Shown: positions 20,934 through 32,883, counted from the first letter of the stretch. The stretch is 64,000 nucleotides of DNA from Adiantum capillus-veneris (GCA_014529385.2 CM043943.1:154229092-154293091); one strand, 5' to 3'. Notes: generated by a model from the letters alone, not told the origin. Program-made: numbers and translations.

Positions 20934-23013
20934 ATGGTGAAAGGACAAGAGTGGAGTTATGTGCATGAGTTGAAAGCTGGGAGAAATACATCTCGACTTA
21001 AATGTAAATCTTGTGGCCACGAGTTCAGTGGTAATGCAACCAGAATTAAAGAGCATTTATTTAAAGTCCCAGGCAATGTTAAAAAGTACGGGGCACCACC
21101 AAAAGATATTCATGAAAAATTTGCCATGTATTCTCGCAAAGTAAAGTTGATTCTTGCAGCTAAACATAAAGGTGATGTTTCTAAAGATATTCATGCGAAT
21201 ATTGAACCATCTGTATGCAATGAGGCAACACTCAAGTAAACGATCAAAGTTCTCAATTGAACCCTCTTCATGGACATGCTTCTACATCAGGAGGAGTTCC
21301 TAGTACAAGTAAATCCGGCAGAGCGTCATCCAATGGACACACAATGCCTGAAGCATTAGGTAAACAATGGTTGCTTGAGTTGTATTTAAAATGGACACAA
21401 GCATTTGTTGCGTGTGGCATATCGTTCAATGCTATGCGCAATCCAATATTTCAAGATGCTTTGATGAGTACAACCAAAAAAGGATTTGTGCTTCCTGACT
21501 ATAACAAGATACGAACTGAATATCTTGATAAAGTCAAAGACAGTACTGAAGCCATTTGCAAACGCACAGTTCTAGAGTTTGTTCCATCCTATGGATGCAC
21601 CATAGCATTGGATGGATGGACTAACTTTCAGAAAAAACCTTTAATCAATGTAATGCTTATTAACCCTAGAGGGGCTATGTTCGTGGAAGCAATTGACAGC
21701 TCATTGAAAGAGAATACTATCACCTATCTAGCAGGGGTGTATGAGCGTGCAATTGCAAAGGCAGGTGGACCAAAGAATGTGACTGCTATTGTCACAGACA
21801 ATGCGGCCAACTACAAAGGAGCAGGAAGAGCTATTCAAGTCAAGTATCCGGAGATTTTTTGGGTACCATGTGCAGCTCACACTTTAAATTTGCTTTTAAA
21901 AGATACTGGTAAAATGGCATGTGTGAAGCAAACTTTATTGGATGCAAATCATGTGGTGAAATTCATTAGAGAGCATCAATTTTTGTATGCTCTTTTTCGA
22001 ACCAAGTCACCAAATAAAGCTTTGCAAACATTTTACGCGACAAGGTTTGCTACGGCATACTATGTTCTTGTTGCTTTGCAAGAGTTGAAGCCTGCATTGA
22101 TGGAAACCTTAGCAGACAGAAGATGGGATGGATGGCTCAGCAAGTATCCAAGTTATCAAGAAGCAGCTGGTCGATGTGCGCAAATAGTAAACTCGCCAGT
22201 CTTTTGGCATAATGTAGAAAGAATAGTAACTGTGTCAAAGCCATTTGTAGATCTTTTGAGAGCAGTTGACACAGATTCTTTTATTTTTGGTCGGGTCTAC
22301 TTTTATATGTCAGAGGCTATATGCAAGCTAAGAGAAAATGTCAATTTTGGTGCAAAGGATAAAGCTACCATGATTACAATTGTTAATAAGCGTTGGGTGC
22401 AATTGCATACGCCATTGCATGGTGCGGCTTTTTTATTGGATCCTAAGTTTCAAATGCATCAGCAATCTTCCAACAAAGAAGTTATGTCCGACTTCAAAAC
22501 AGTGTGCTCCCAACTCTTAGGGCACGAAGATGGAAAAACAGCTTTTCATCAGCGAGTAGATTATGCCAACAGAACTGGTATGTTTCAAGATCCGTGGCAT
22601 ATAGATGCCATTGGCAAAACAAGTGCACCTTTATGGTGGAAGGAGTATGGTGGAGAGAAAGTGGAGTTGCAACACATTGCAGTTAGAGTTTTATCAGTAG
22701 CTGCATCAAGTGGAAGTTGTGAGCGAAACTGGTCAGCATTCGACTTTTTGCACACTAAAAAGCGAAACAGACTTCATACTAAACGAGCTGCTGATTTGGT
22801 GTATGTTTTTTGCAATATGAGACTTATTTATAAGCCTCAAAACATTGCAACTAGAGCCGCTCAAAAGTAGTATGGAGTCTTCCAAACGCATGAAGCTATT
22901 TCTGCAGAAGTTGATGATGAAGATGATATGAAATGGGAGATAGTTTCAGAATGCTCAGATATGGACGAAGTAGATGATATGGTTGCAGTTTTTGAAGATG
23001 GAGATGATTTGTG
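20934..23013 (+). pseudogene. hAT transposase (BED zinc finger, DUF659 core, dimerisation domain)
   Basis: Cuts and pastes the element. From the ATG at 20934: a BED-type zinc finger (W-S-Y-V..., CKSCGHEFSG, KEH), where the expected last Cys/His ligand is Tyr (NVKKY). A single-base frameshift near 21230 leads to the main frame (21257-22870, 537 codons). This holds LDGWTNFQKKPLI with the first Asp, IVTDNAANYKGAG with the second Asp, WVPCAAHTLNLLLKD, and the C-terminal dimerisation block WWKEYGG, VAASSGSCERNWSAF. A TAG at 22868-22870 is followed in frame by 47 acidic codons to TGA at 23013. The old copy at 38.7-39.85 kb has a matching acidic tail, so that TAG is likely premature. Confidence 0.9.
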
Positions 23014-23328
23014 AGAGTACCATTGTAATACTTAACAAGTTTTTGCATATGATGAAAGAAAGTGGTATCTCGTTGTCATTCACATCAAAACCTCTCTTTC
23101 TCTCTCTCATACGCACATATTCACTCTCACTCAAATATAAACTGCCGATAATATCTTGTCGAATAACAATTACATAAAGTCGATGTAGGTTTGAAATTAC
23201 AACAAGGTTCTGGGAAATTACTCAATCGAAAAGAGTTTGATATAATTTTGAGATTACAAAAAGCTTCTGAGTGACTTATGAGTTTGATAGATTTGCTATA
23301 AGTTGGTCTATGGTAAAATCTGTAATTC
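23014..23328. other. Convergent spacer between hAT transposase and accessory gene
   Basis: Short AT-rich interval between the two gene 3' ends. It contains a small CT run (CTCTCTTTCTCTCTCTC near 23092). No frame or RNA gene is seen. It probably holds both polyadenylation regions. Confidence 0.5.
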
Positions 23329-24035
23329 CTAGCTCAGGGGATGTTGAGCAACATCTTTATGTGAAGTGGTAGTATCATCTGGAAAAGGTCCATACAATGA
23401 TTCATATCATTGAATCTTTGCTTGTGCATCACTTAACTCTATTTCAAGCTCAAGAATACGGCCACGAAGCATGTCCGGTGTTTCTCCTTGGCTGGCAAGG
23501 TCTTGTCCTTGGCTGGCTAATTCAGTGAGTGTTTCTGACTCTTCAGGAAGTAAAACAATAGGATGCTTGCGAGGGGAAATTGGATTATTTGCATTGCGTG
23601 CTGCCACCTTTTCTGCAATGCGTCCACGTCCAACGCCAGCAGTGCTTGGACGATCTGACAAATCCACTCTCTTCAGCAAAACATATCGAACATAGCATTG
23701 CTGGATAAAGTAAATTGCTACTTCGTTGTTGTTTGGTAGGCATCTCTCTTGTCGTATAAACCTTTGCAGCAAAGGTTTGCCAGTCCTTTATGTTGCAAAT
23801 CAGAGAGCTTAAACGGAGCTGTATCTTTTGCATTGCCACTTATTTGAAATAGTTGATGGAGTACAAAGTGATTAGGGCAAAGCTTTTTGCACTCTTTAAG
23901 GGTTAATGGTTCGCCCTGCAGCTCAGATTCATCTTCTTCAATGTTGGCAAGAGTAGAAAGATCTGCTTGTCCACATCTAACTTGTTCTTCTTTAAAATTT
24001 GCCTGAGCTTCAGCGTGGTTGAGTTCTTCTTCCAT
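23329..24035 (-). pseudogene. hAT-borne coiled-coil accessory gene, younger copy
   Basis: Starts at ATG 24035, just after an acceptor-like TATGTAG on the minus strand. The N-terminal part (23718-24035) is acidic, then K-E-C-K-K-L-C-P-N-H-F and AKDTAPFKLSDLQHKGL. The frame changes near 23775 into PNNNEVAIYFIQQ, KHPIVLLPEE, LASQGET and a C-terminal heptad-like helix. A TGA at 23407-23409 interrupts it; the frame then continues YESLYGPFPDD to TAG at 23329. The matching tail of the paralogue at 17.8-18.6 kb supports the extended end. It lies on the same strand and directly downstream of the kinase gene (170-bp gap), so the two may be co-transcribed or act together. No known domain is recognised. 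Confidence 0.75.
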
Positions 24036-24205
24036 ATCTACATATCAGGTGAACATGTCATTACTTTTAAATACCCATTCAATTAATTTGACATTGGACA
24101 ATATATCAAATGACAAACTTAGATATTTTGTTCAATTAAACATACAATTAAATCTGACACCAAAAGTAAAACAATGATGAAATCATGAGACTGTGTTTTC
24201 ATTAA

Positions 24206-25618
24206 TTAATCATCAGCTGGTCGTAAGCTAGATGCCATTACAATGTTGTAACCCACTCTATGGGCACCATTTAAACATAAGGAGAGATCAAAAGCATTAG
24301 GCCGGGTTTTGGGGTTTTGGCGCTTGCCGGTTTCAAGATGAGCAAGTACATTACTACAAAAATGTCTCTTGCTTTGTTCTTGGGGCTCTGGTAAGCACTT
24401 AAAAATGTGTTTACATGTATGACACATGGAATAAATATCCATAGCTTTGGTCCAGGAGGGAGGATTACTAGATATACATTCGGGGGCTGCCCATGGATAA
24501 TCTCTCTCATATTGTTTTCTAGTTTCTATTTGCATATCGCGTAGAGGAGGAAAACCGGCTGTCATATTTGTTTTGGTGCATGAACCCCAATCCACAATGC
24601 CGGCGTAAACACCTTTTTCGCCAAAATGCAGCATCATATTCCGAGAGTGTAGATCATTGTGGAGGTAGTTATGCGAATGTATATACTTCAAAGTTTGGAG
24701 GAGAGCAATGATGATCTGCAAAATATTCTCCTGGAATAGCTCTACTGTTCCTGCATTGAGTACATAATCGCGGATGACAGGCTGGCTGCCGTCTGCAGTG
24801 CATTTTTTGATCCATTGCTCCACATGGCTGCCATTCCAAAATCGTGAAATGAGCATTGGTCGCTCCACACGGCGCACCATGGCAAGAGGGAAGATAATAC
24901 CTTGATGTGAAATATCCAAAATTGTTGCTTCGTCTTTGACCTGCTGATCCATGGTGGGCCCATGTAAGTGTACTTTGAACACTTTTGCAGCATACACTTG
25001 ATCTTTGAAAGCGGGATGTGTGACACCCACATGCTTCACATGTGCCCATCTTCCCTCTCCCAGCTGTGGAGCTTGGATATTGAAGACGGCTGTGTCGAGT
25101 AAAAGGTGTAAAATAGGTGGTAGCTGAGAGAGGTCTAATGTAGCAACGGATGATATTGTAGGGTCTGTTCTAAGAATGATTTTTGGTTCAACAACAGCTT
25201 CAGAAGAGCTGGCTTCCACTCTTGCACGCTTTGCTACTCTTTCTAACTTTTCCTTGCTCTTGAACTCCGTGTAAAGCTGTTGCACAAGATGTATGCGCTC
25301 AGCTATGTTTGGCAAGGAAGTAACTGCAGGACTTTTCAGTTCTTGAAAGGTTTTCATGATCTGTCCAATGGTTTGTTTGACCATGTTTACTAAACCACCT
25401 GATGTCAAGAGGGCTATGTCAAAAATAGCTGGTGCAAACTCTGCTTGGAGCTGCTCAAACACAGACTTGGTTAGAGTCTCTGTAAGCTGATAAAAATGCT
25501 CTGGAGCGACAGGGTTTAAACAACGCCTAATCTCTGTCTCTGACGTGTAATGGAAGTGTCTCACAATCACTTCGGAGACGAACTTTCATTGATGTTTTGC
25601 TAGCTTCATGTCTGCCAT
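24206..25618 (-). pseudogene. Protein-kinase-fold gene carried by the hAT
   Basis: Start taken as ATG 25618, directly after a splice-acceptor-like TTGTCATACAG. The 11th codon is TGA (25586-25588, context CAA-TGA-AAG); from there 459 codons are open. The N-terminal ~160 residues are helical, with a basic KSKEKLERVAKRARVE stretch (possible nuclear signal). The kinase domain follows: G-E-G-R-W-A-H-V loop, the lysine in VYAAKVF, a Glu in VKDEATIL, catalytic loop YLHNDLHSRNMML, DWG in place of DFG, WAAPECISS, DIYSM and TRPNAF. All the usual catalytic residues are present. Its closest kinase family is unclear. As cargo of a transposon it could modify transposase or host chromatin proteins, but this is speculation. 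Confidence 0.85.
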
Positions 25619-26340
25619 ATCTGTATGACAAAATTATAAATTTAGAATCTTACGAAAAGATTGTACACCATAGTAACATAGTTATTATATAATGAGTTTT
25701 AACCCTATATATATTAAATGATGATTCAAATTTTAAACAATATTAAATTATTGCAAATTAAAGAGAAAAACTTATGATTACAAACCACATTGTGTGAATC
25801 GACCATGAAAATTAAATGAGAGAGAGAGAGAGAGAGAGAGAAACAGACCAGGCACGTGAGATGCTCTCAGCACAAGAACTGGACCTTGCTATGTGTAGAA
25901 GTGTGAGATGATGAAAGAAATTACATCTAAAGGGTTGGAAAACCGTACATGTGAATAGCTCAGCTAGTGTGAGATATTCTCAGCACAAGTACTAGATGTT
26001 GTTGTAAAATAGATCGATAGTTTTTATCAATCTAATCCCTGATAAAGTGTGTGGAACTCACAACACAACTATCAGCGGATAAATTAACAATTGCAGATGT
26101 AAGTTACCTATCGTATGTGTTTACGTCCAAAACAACACCAAGTCATTTAATGATGAAAAATGATTTTCTTTTGGAATATGAAACACATGAGTAACCAGTA
26201 TGTCACATTAAGATCAAGAGGGCATGAAAATATGCATCTCTTCACTCTTAATATAACGAGTGGTAACGCTTGTGTTTCTATGTAACACATATGACAAAAA
26301 AACTTAATCTAAAATTATAAATTTTATAAGCTATTTCTAA
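25619..26340. other. hAT right arm, inner part, with GA microsatellite and repeats
   Basis: No coding frame. A (GA)n run lies at 25818-25842. The motif GTGTGTGGAAC(T/G)CACAACACAAC occurs near 26048 and again near 26345, so about 300 bp is tandemly duplicated. CTCTCAGCACAAG-type motifs near 25863 and 25980 resemble subterminal repeats. Upstream of the kinase gene this also serves as its promoter and 5' UTR region. Confidence 0.5.
26107..26340 (+). repeat. Direct repeat in hAT right arm, copy 1
   Basis: Shares with 29026-29235 the blocks AACACCAAGTCAT, ATTAAGAT(C/G)AAGAGGGCAT, ATGCATCTCT-ACTCTTAA and TGT(G/T)-TTTCTATGTA in the same order. Confidence 0.7.
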
Positions 26341-29025
26341 TGGAGTGTGTGGAACGCACAACACAACCATCAGCAAACAGCTCAACAATCTCAAATGTAA
26401 ATCAATTGTTGTATATATCTACTGAGGCGGTCCGAGGCAGGCAACAAGAAGAGCGGCCTCTAAACACCCTTCGAGGCTCCCGGGCTAATCAATTGGGGCT
26501 GGGGCAAGCACAATCAGAGATAACAACAACCCACAGCCAGAAACCAAACAAGAAAAGGGGCACCACCTAGTTGTAGATGCGAACTAGGACGCACGTGATA
26601 TCTCCTTGTACTCAAACGCACAAAGAGAGGGGAATGCAAGATAGCCACACACACCAGACACAAACATTCACCACGCCAGAGAGAGGTACAGAGCACAAAT
26701 CAACTTGAGCAACTTAGTCTTAGCCTTAAAGACTAGATTCACACAAAGCTTGATGAGAAATAGAGAGACAACAAAAAACTTGACCTTGTTGCCAATACAC
26801 AAATTGTCTTAGGGTCACGGGATCCCTCTCACCGAGCACCCTCTTACAATTGACCTTTTAGGAAAACAATTCAACAAGCCCTCAAACCACCAAGCATGAA
26901 ATGGCACAACAAACTTCAAGGACAATATACCTTCAACCACCTGATGAGCCAACTTATCAAGTCAATTTGGAGAGAAGAGTCGTAGTTGCAACATACAATT
27001 GCACCCAAAACTATAAATCTTATTTATGCATAAGAGTAGGCTACAAGTGTGGTGAAGAGTATGGCATACACTCCACTCCTCTAGATGGCATAACTAACTT
27101 CAAGCTTCTCCATGCACCTATGTGTAATGATGGAATAGAGCACTCACGATGCACACACTCTACACAACTAGGCTTGAAGAGTGGTGTGTTATGTGTTGAG
27201 AATGGTGTGGTGTAGTGTGATCATGGGATGATTTACAAGGGAGAAAAGGGCTCTATTTATAGGTTTTAGAAGCCCCGATTTGGATTAGGCCTAATCAAGT
27301 TTATTTGAAGGAATAAAAGATTATGCATATTTTATTTTTTTTAATGAGGGTGGGTCTCTCTTGTCCTTTGAGTCACATGGATGTGGGCTCAAGGGAAGAG
27401 AATTATTGAGGATGAAAGGAGAGAGGATTGAGTGAATAATTTGGGAGTGCCTACTCTAGTAGAGGGTGCATTTTACAATAAGGTTAGTGGTTAGTATTTA
27501 GTAATTATCACTACAAAATATTTACAAAATCATTCACCAAATGGTGAGATATATGATGAGAAAAGTTAGAGAAGGGATAAGCTTGTAAAGCAAGGTTGAA
27601 ACTTAGAGAAGTTGACATTCACCTCTTTACAGCACCGGTAGAAGAAGCGGTCAGCATGGCGAAGTAGCGCGTGTCGATGAAGCTATGTTATCTTCAAACC
27701 TTGGAAAATTCATGATAAAAGCCTTCATTTGAAGAGGTTATCCTTGGATTTTTTCTGATTTTTTAAGTTCTTTACAAAGCTGAAGAGAGTATGGTAATAT
27801 GGACATATATGTAGAGAGAAAGGGGGACACATAGGGTGTAGAAATGGAGGATGAATGCTATGGAGGTGTGAGAGATGTGGCAATGGTGAAGAGGGTGAAT
27901 TAGGACATGGGAGTTGCAAGTTTGGGAGTGGGAAGGAGAGGGAGGAGTGTGTATAAAAGAGGAAAATGATAAAGTGGAAGAGGGAGTGTGGCTGCATAGC
28001 ATGGGCAAACTGGGGTCCACCAATAAAATCATAGCTCACAGCTCGTAGCTCAAAAAAATATGAAAAAATTTGAGGTGAAAGTTCAGCTCATGAGCTACAA
28101 CTTTTTTTTATGTCACCTTTTGAAATTCGGGGAGCATGTGATCTTTAAAAATTCAGCAAAACCGACTTTTTTTTCCACTCCACAAGGTCCTTGTGAGGTC
28201 CTTCCTTCGATGATTCTTTTGAATACCTCCAAGAGTGAGCTCCCCATGGTGCATGCATGCATGCTACATACCCTTGACCTTATTTGGTAGGTCTATAATT
28301 GAAGATATTGTTGAGATCATGATATAAGTGAATAGTACAACTAAGAAAATCAAATATTGAGGGGTCTAAAAAAATATGTACATGTCAAATATAAATAATA
28401 TAGGTGGAAAAAATATAAAGGGGTCAAAATAAATCTCTCTCATTATAAGTCTACCATAAAAAGATGAATATTTTTTGTGGTCTAATTTATGAGAGTAATA
28501 GAGAATAGATGTAGGAAGGAAAAAATCACAATAGTGAAAAAATATACACATAAATAGAACTAGTTTTTTTGGATTTTTGTTGGGATGGAGTTACACCAAA
28601 AATAAGAGAAATTTGCATGAAATTATTTTTATATGGAATAAAGAGTATGCAAAATGGTAAGAAAAAATATGGTAATGGTGAGTCAATGTACATAGCATAA
28701 ATAACACACCATAGGTAGAAATATTTAAATAAATACCAAAATAATTATGAAAAATCCTTTTATTTAGGCCCTATATACAATGAAATATTTACACACAAAT
28801 GGGCCATAATATACTTATATTTTTTATATTTTATATTTTTTTGGCTCAACTAGCCCAGTGACTAGCTAATTAAGGGTTTTTAAGAAGATATGGGAAAAGT
28901 CCCCTAACTCACACACACCTATATACAGTGAAATGGTAGGGATAGCCACAGTGTTTGGATGATTTTGGTAGGGTGAGGTAGCTTACTATGGCAATTATGG
29001 AAAGCCTAAAAACGGCTATCACTAC
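26341..29025. other. hAT right arm, central stretch of unknown content
   Basis: About 2.7 kb between two divergent copies of a ~230-bp repeat (26107-26340 and 29026-29235). Short frames exist on both strands but show no protein-like pattern. Base composition shifts (26420-26700 is more GC-rich, 28300-28860 strongly AT-rich). This could be a further nested insertion, but I found no clear ends. Confidence 0.35.
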
Positions 29026-29235
29026 GTTCAGAGTAACACCAAGTCATCTGCTGATGAACAATGATGTTACTACAGAAATAGAAGCACAAAAATAACGAAA
29101 GTCATATTAAGATGAAGAGGGCATAAAGTATGCATCTCTACACTCTTAAAATGACGAACGTTAATCTTTGTGCTTCTATGTAGAATAATCAATAATGATT
29201 TACTTTAAGATTGTAATTTTTATAGGCCACTCTGA
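29026..29235 (+). repeat. Direct repeat in hAT right arm, copy 2
   Basis: Second copy of the repeat at 26107-26340, in the same orientation, about 2.9 kb apart. Confidence 0.7.
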
Positions 29236-29838
29236 AGTGAGAGGTGTAGCATCATGCCTACTACACTCCACGAGTCGACCTCTTATCCTAACTCATCTCT
29301 ATGGTGAGAGATATACTACTACACCATACGAGTGAGAATCTAAATTTACCCTAACCCTTCCCTGGAGTGAGTTATATAACTACACACCAAGGGAAAGGAA
29401 ACTATATTCTATACACCTCTGGAGTGAGCCAAATGACTACACACCACGAAGTGGCCTACGACCTGCAAGCCAACTTTGTGGTGAGAGCCGAAACTACTGC
29501 ACCACACAAGTCTGGCACAACACAAAAAAAGTTAGTATTTATTGAAAATTTAAAAAATATACCAGAAAACCACTGTAAATCGAAGACACTGTCTCTATCT
29601 GGCAAACTCTCAGAAGCTCCAAGCTCTCCAAACTCCAAAAAAGTCCACAATGCTTTTCGATCAAATACGGCGACGATTGTATATATATACAGTTTTTCGA
29701 TCAAGATATTTTTCGATCGAAATACTTTTCGATCGAAAAATGTTTTATACGGCTATTCGGTAATTATTCGTAAATACGGCGTATATTGACGTTTTATACG
29801 TATAATTTTTGTAATACGGGCGTATAAATGCAACGCAG
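29229..29838 (-). promoter_or_regulatory. hAT right end: subterminal repeats
   Basis: Five spaced copies of a GTGAG(A/T)-x-TA-x-ACTAC-x-CACCA type motif occur between about 29229 and 29510. They are the reverse complement of the left-end GTGTAG...CTCTCAC motifs. The last 200 bp has TTTTCGATC(G/A)A-type palindromes near 29653, 29692, 29709 and 29725, and ATACGGC-type motifs. The terminal repeat ends at 29838. Confidence 0.7.
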
Positions 29839-29846
29839 ACGACAGT
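29839..29846. repeat. Target-site duplication, right copy (hAT)
   Basis: ACGACAGT, identical to 19689-19696, directly after the element end ...AACGCAG. Confidence 0.9.
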
Positions 29847-30964
29847 GGGTGTTGGGTGACGATGGAGTTCAAACGATTGATGTGGGTGACAATGCAGCTC
29901 AGCTCAAGAGGTGCACACAAGGTCTCAAGGAGACACATGGCTTCTCGAGCACACAATTGGAAGACAAGGATCATGGAGTTCAAGAAAACCCATGAAGGCA
30001 AGTGTCTTGCAAAAGTGCAACATGTGTATGTTGCTTCACAACTGAAGCTAGAGACAACAGTGGCTCCATCGAAGTTTCTTGCAAACTGTAAGTTCACTCC
30101 TTTGACAAGTTTTTAGATTGTATATTTTTTATTTCTATTGTATATATTTCTTTGATGTCTATAAGGATTTCATTGCTTGTTCATGTTTGCAGATGTATTC
30201 CCATCCAATTTTGTAGAGTGGGAGCCAATAGAGTCCTTCACAGGAACTTTTGAGGCCATCCCCGTTGACCTTGGCAAGCTGCTCTATGCTGGTTGTCCAT
30301 CCGCCGAGCTTGTCTTACGGGACATTTTTTTAAATAACCATAATTATGTAACGCCTAGGCAGACTGGGTATGGTAATCTTTCTCCGGTTCATCCACCAAC
30401 CTTGCAGAGTATGGAATGGCCTAAGCCTGATAGTGCCTTGATCACAAGAACCAAAAGGAGAATAAAGGTGGATGTGCATTCAACAATAAGTGCACCTATG
30501 GTTCCCATAAAGCTTCCCTAACTTGGTTTATATCCCTTCATGTGTTCATGTTTATCTTTCGACTGCAGAGTGTTCACTGGACACCAACAATGTGGACTTG
30601 CAAAGGGGGAAGTGCAATTAACAATTTCCTTGCAGTTGGATGGGAGACTAAGGTGGTCAACCACCAGGGAGATACAATCAAGTACTCTGTAGTTGCTGAG
30701 AATGTGGCGTGCAGATACCATATTGTGAAGCAAATCTTGTCAATTGTCTTTCCCTACAGAAGATGGAAGATGACGAAGGGAGAATGGGAGGCACTAGACT
30801 CTGATGTTGCTCCTAAAGAATCAATTGATCTACAAATATGCCTCAACAACAATGCAGTGCACAACATCTTGGTGTATACTTGGTGTATAACAACTAGAAT
30901 CTCAATCATCTTCGTGAGTATCTTAATCTTAGATATACCTTGCCCAATCAATATGTTTTTGTAA
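29847..30964 (+). pseudogene. Gene A, 3' exons (element X), unknown protein
   Basis: Inferred exons: 29847-30087, then 30193-30347 and 30569 onward. Introns have canonical ends: GTAAGT at 30088 to TTTGCAG at 30192, and GTAACG at 30348 to CTGCAG at 30568. Frames join in phase across both introns: the exon 1 end (VAPSKFLAN) runs into VFPSNFVEWEP, and exon 2 (FLNNHNY) into SVHWTPTMWTCKGG. The product would contain AVGWETKV and SIVFPYRRWKM segments. I do not recognise the family. The reading frame in the first exon is uncertain. The gene was cut by the hAT, so its 5' part is 10 kb away. Confidence 0.5.
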
Positions 30965-31370
30965 TCAATGAAAAGTTTGCTCTTTCCAAAAAAGAAAAGA
31001 GCTTTCTGCATGAAAACATTGGTTTTTCGCAATGTATTAATGTAAAAGCTTGTAACTGAAGCGATTTCCCTCCCATTAATACATATGGTGTTTTGGATTT
31101 CTTTTTTATTTTTAATTTTTTCAAGATTTTGTTTAAAATATGCAAGTTTTTTATTTTTGAGCGTGAATACTTTCAATGTTGGTGTCTTTCAATGCTTGTC
31201 ACGTGATTTTGTTTATAATTATAATTTTAAGTTAATTTGACGTTAATTTTAAGTGATTTTAAAAAGTGACCTTGAGTATAAAAGTGACTTTGTAGGTTTT
31301 AAACTTCATTTCTCACATTCACAAAACACAAGCTTTTAACTCTCTTCCCATCTTCTTCGCGAAAAAACCC
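30965..31370. other. Spacer between genes A and B
   Basis: AT-rich, no coding frame. The last ~60 bases (CTCACATTCACAAAACAC, CTCTCTTCCCATCTTC) look like a plant 5' UTR leading to the gene B start. Confidence 0.4.
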
Positions 31371-32883
31371 ATGGCAACGTCTTCTAATGCACTTCTCACA
31401 CAATTAGATAAGATAGGACTTGCAGATCGCACATGAAATAGTCAGTGTGTTTGAGGGGATAATCAACGTGAATGCCACTGCTAACCTTCAGGTAGAGGGA
31501 TTCCAAAGCTTTCTTAACTACATGTTGGAGCACATGGAAGAATATGCAATAAATAGTCTTTGAGGGATCCAACATGGTGTGGTTGCTGATGGATTTTCTC
31601 AAACACCTCTATGCGGCCGACAAAAACTTTTGTTATCGCTTGTTGAGGTTTATAAAAGGGCTTACTGAGCGGGACTACAAGACAGAGGATGAGGATGACC
31701 TCATAGACTTGGGCATGGGGTGTATAGGCACCCAATTCATCTCTTGGGACATGGTTCTGGTATTGCTTGTGCTTGAGGGCATGGAGAAGGGAAAATCAAA
31801 GGAAAAGGCCGACCAAAAACCTCTTGTAACCATTGTGGAGGAATCAAATGAATTTATTAAAGATGTTGATGAGCAGGCTGAAGCATCTATGGCACTCATC
31901 CTCCTGCAAGATCCAAGCTCCACTAGGGAGGAAGATGGGATGATAGAGGGAGACGAGGTGCTGAAGAAAGTTCCAGACCTCCAAATTCTCACTTTGCATG
32001 TAGTGGTGGTGGATGGTCGTCACTTCTTGCTCCTTGATGACATTGCAAAGACACTAGGACTCAGAGAAGATGAGTCCCTCTCAGTGCTCGCTATCTATGC
32101 GGGCATGAAAGATCCTAGTGGAAAGCAAGAGAAGGTCAACTTTCAAATTGAATTTGAAGACCAAGGTCTCCCACTAAGCCTCTCATTACTCCCTAGTCAA
32201 AACAAACAGAATTTGGTACAAACCATGGCAAATACACTTATGGAAATCAAATCATGTGCCTCATTTTATGAAAGCATCCTAGAAAGCGTTTTTCTTCCAC
32301 ACAAACCGTTGTTCATTATGGGTGGAGAAAATCACTCTAGCATCAACCTTACAAGAAAAACTCTTGAAGAGATGGATGAGGAAACTGAGGTAACCACTTT
32401 TTAACTTTATCAATAGTAAAATGTATCCTATAGCAAGTGTTTGAAGTTGTTTAAAATGTTTTGCAAGCCGCATACCATGTTGATAAGTTTGCAATGCATA
32501 CCGGGGATTCATGCAACAATCCTATGGGTAGAGATAGCTCCCTGTGGCAATAACTTGGCCATCTGGGGCCATCCGTTCTTCGAGTTGCACACACAGAGTT
32601 CTCCAAGCATGGTTTTTCCAAGCTGCTCAAGTGCAAGGCATTAAGTGTCATCCTTGCTAAAGATTCCCTTACCCTTAATGCTCACAAGTGTATCTTGGTG
32701 GACCGAGAGGGGGCATTGTATGCCTTTACAGGAAATCATCCTGGGTCAATCCTCTCCCATTGTGCCTTAAGCCTAGGTCAAGAGGTGACAAACCCAGAAG
32801 ATATTGTCAAAACCTTTAGTGTCAAGTCAGCCATTCGCCCTATACTAAAAGATGTAATCTATAAGAAAACCAACCAGCCATGA
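31371..32883 (+). pseudogene. Gene B (element X), unknown acidic protein, frame-broken
   Basis: Start at ATG 31371 (MATSSNALLTQLDKIG). A TTGCAG acceptor-like site at about 31421 precedes a second segment (IAHEIVSVFEGIINVNAT). The long third segment (31574-32404) has 276 codons, with an acidic middle and VVVVDGRHFLLLDDIAKTLG, which resembles a small folded domain. A GTAACC donor-like site at 32391 and a possible acceptor near 32460 lead to the last segment, broken by TAA near 32550, ending ALYAFTGNHPGS...KTNQP at 32883. I do not recognise any domain. It reads toward gene C, with a MITE between the 3' ends. Confidence 0.5.

Larger units (their letters stand above)
19697..29838 (+). mobile_element. 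hAT DNA transposon, 10,142 bp, carrying transposase, accessory gene and protein kinase
   Basis: Ends: CTGGGTTGCATT on the left and the reverse complement of AATGCAACGCAG on the right differ at one of 12 positions. A perfect 8-bp target duplication, ACGACAGT, flanks the element; 8 bp is the hAT rule. Inside, on plus, is a DUF659-type transposase (20934-23013). On minus are a coiled-coil accessory gene and a kinase-fold gene. Both ends have subterminal TTTTCGATCGAAAA palindromes. Further in are inverted GTGTAG...CTCTCAC-type motifs. The element is large for hAT and has lost clean frames, so it is probably no longer autonomous. Confidence 0.92.

Noticed and set aside
26901-27215. 104-codon plus-strand frame in the hAT right arm
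   Set aside because: Protein-like at first sight, but no start context, no homologue in the window and low-complexity neighbours; left unassigned.
19687-29846. A 10-bp duplication AGACGACAGT (Mutator-like) for the hAT
   Set aside because: With an 8-bp duplication the two ends align base for base (CTG-x-GTTGCATT). With 10 bp they are offset by two, and the transposase is hAT type.
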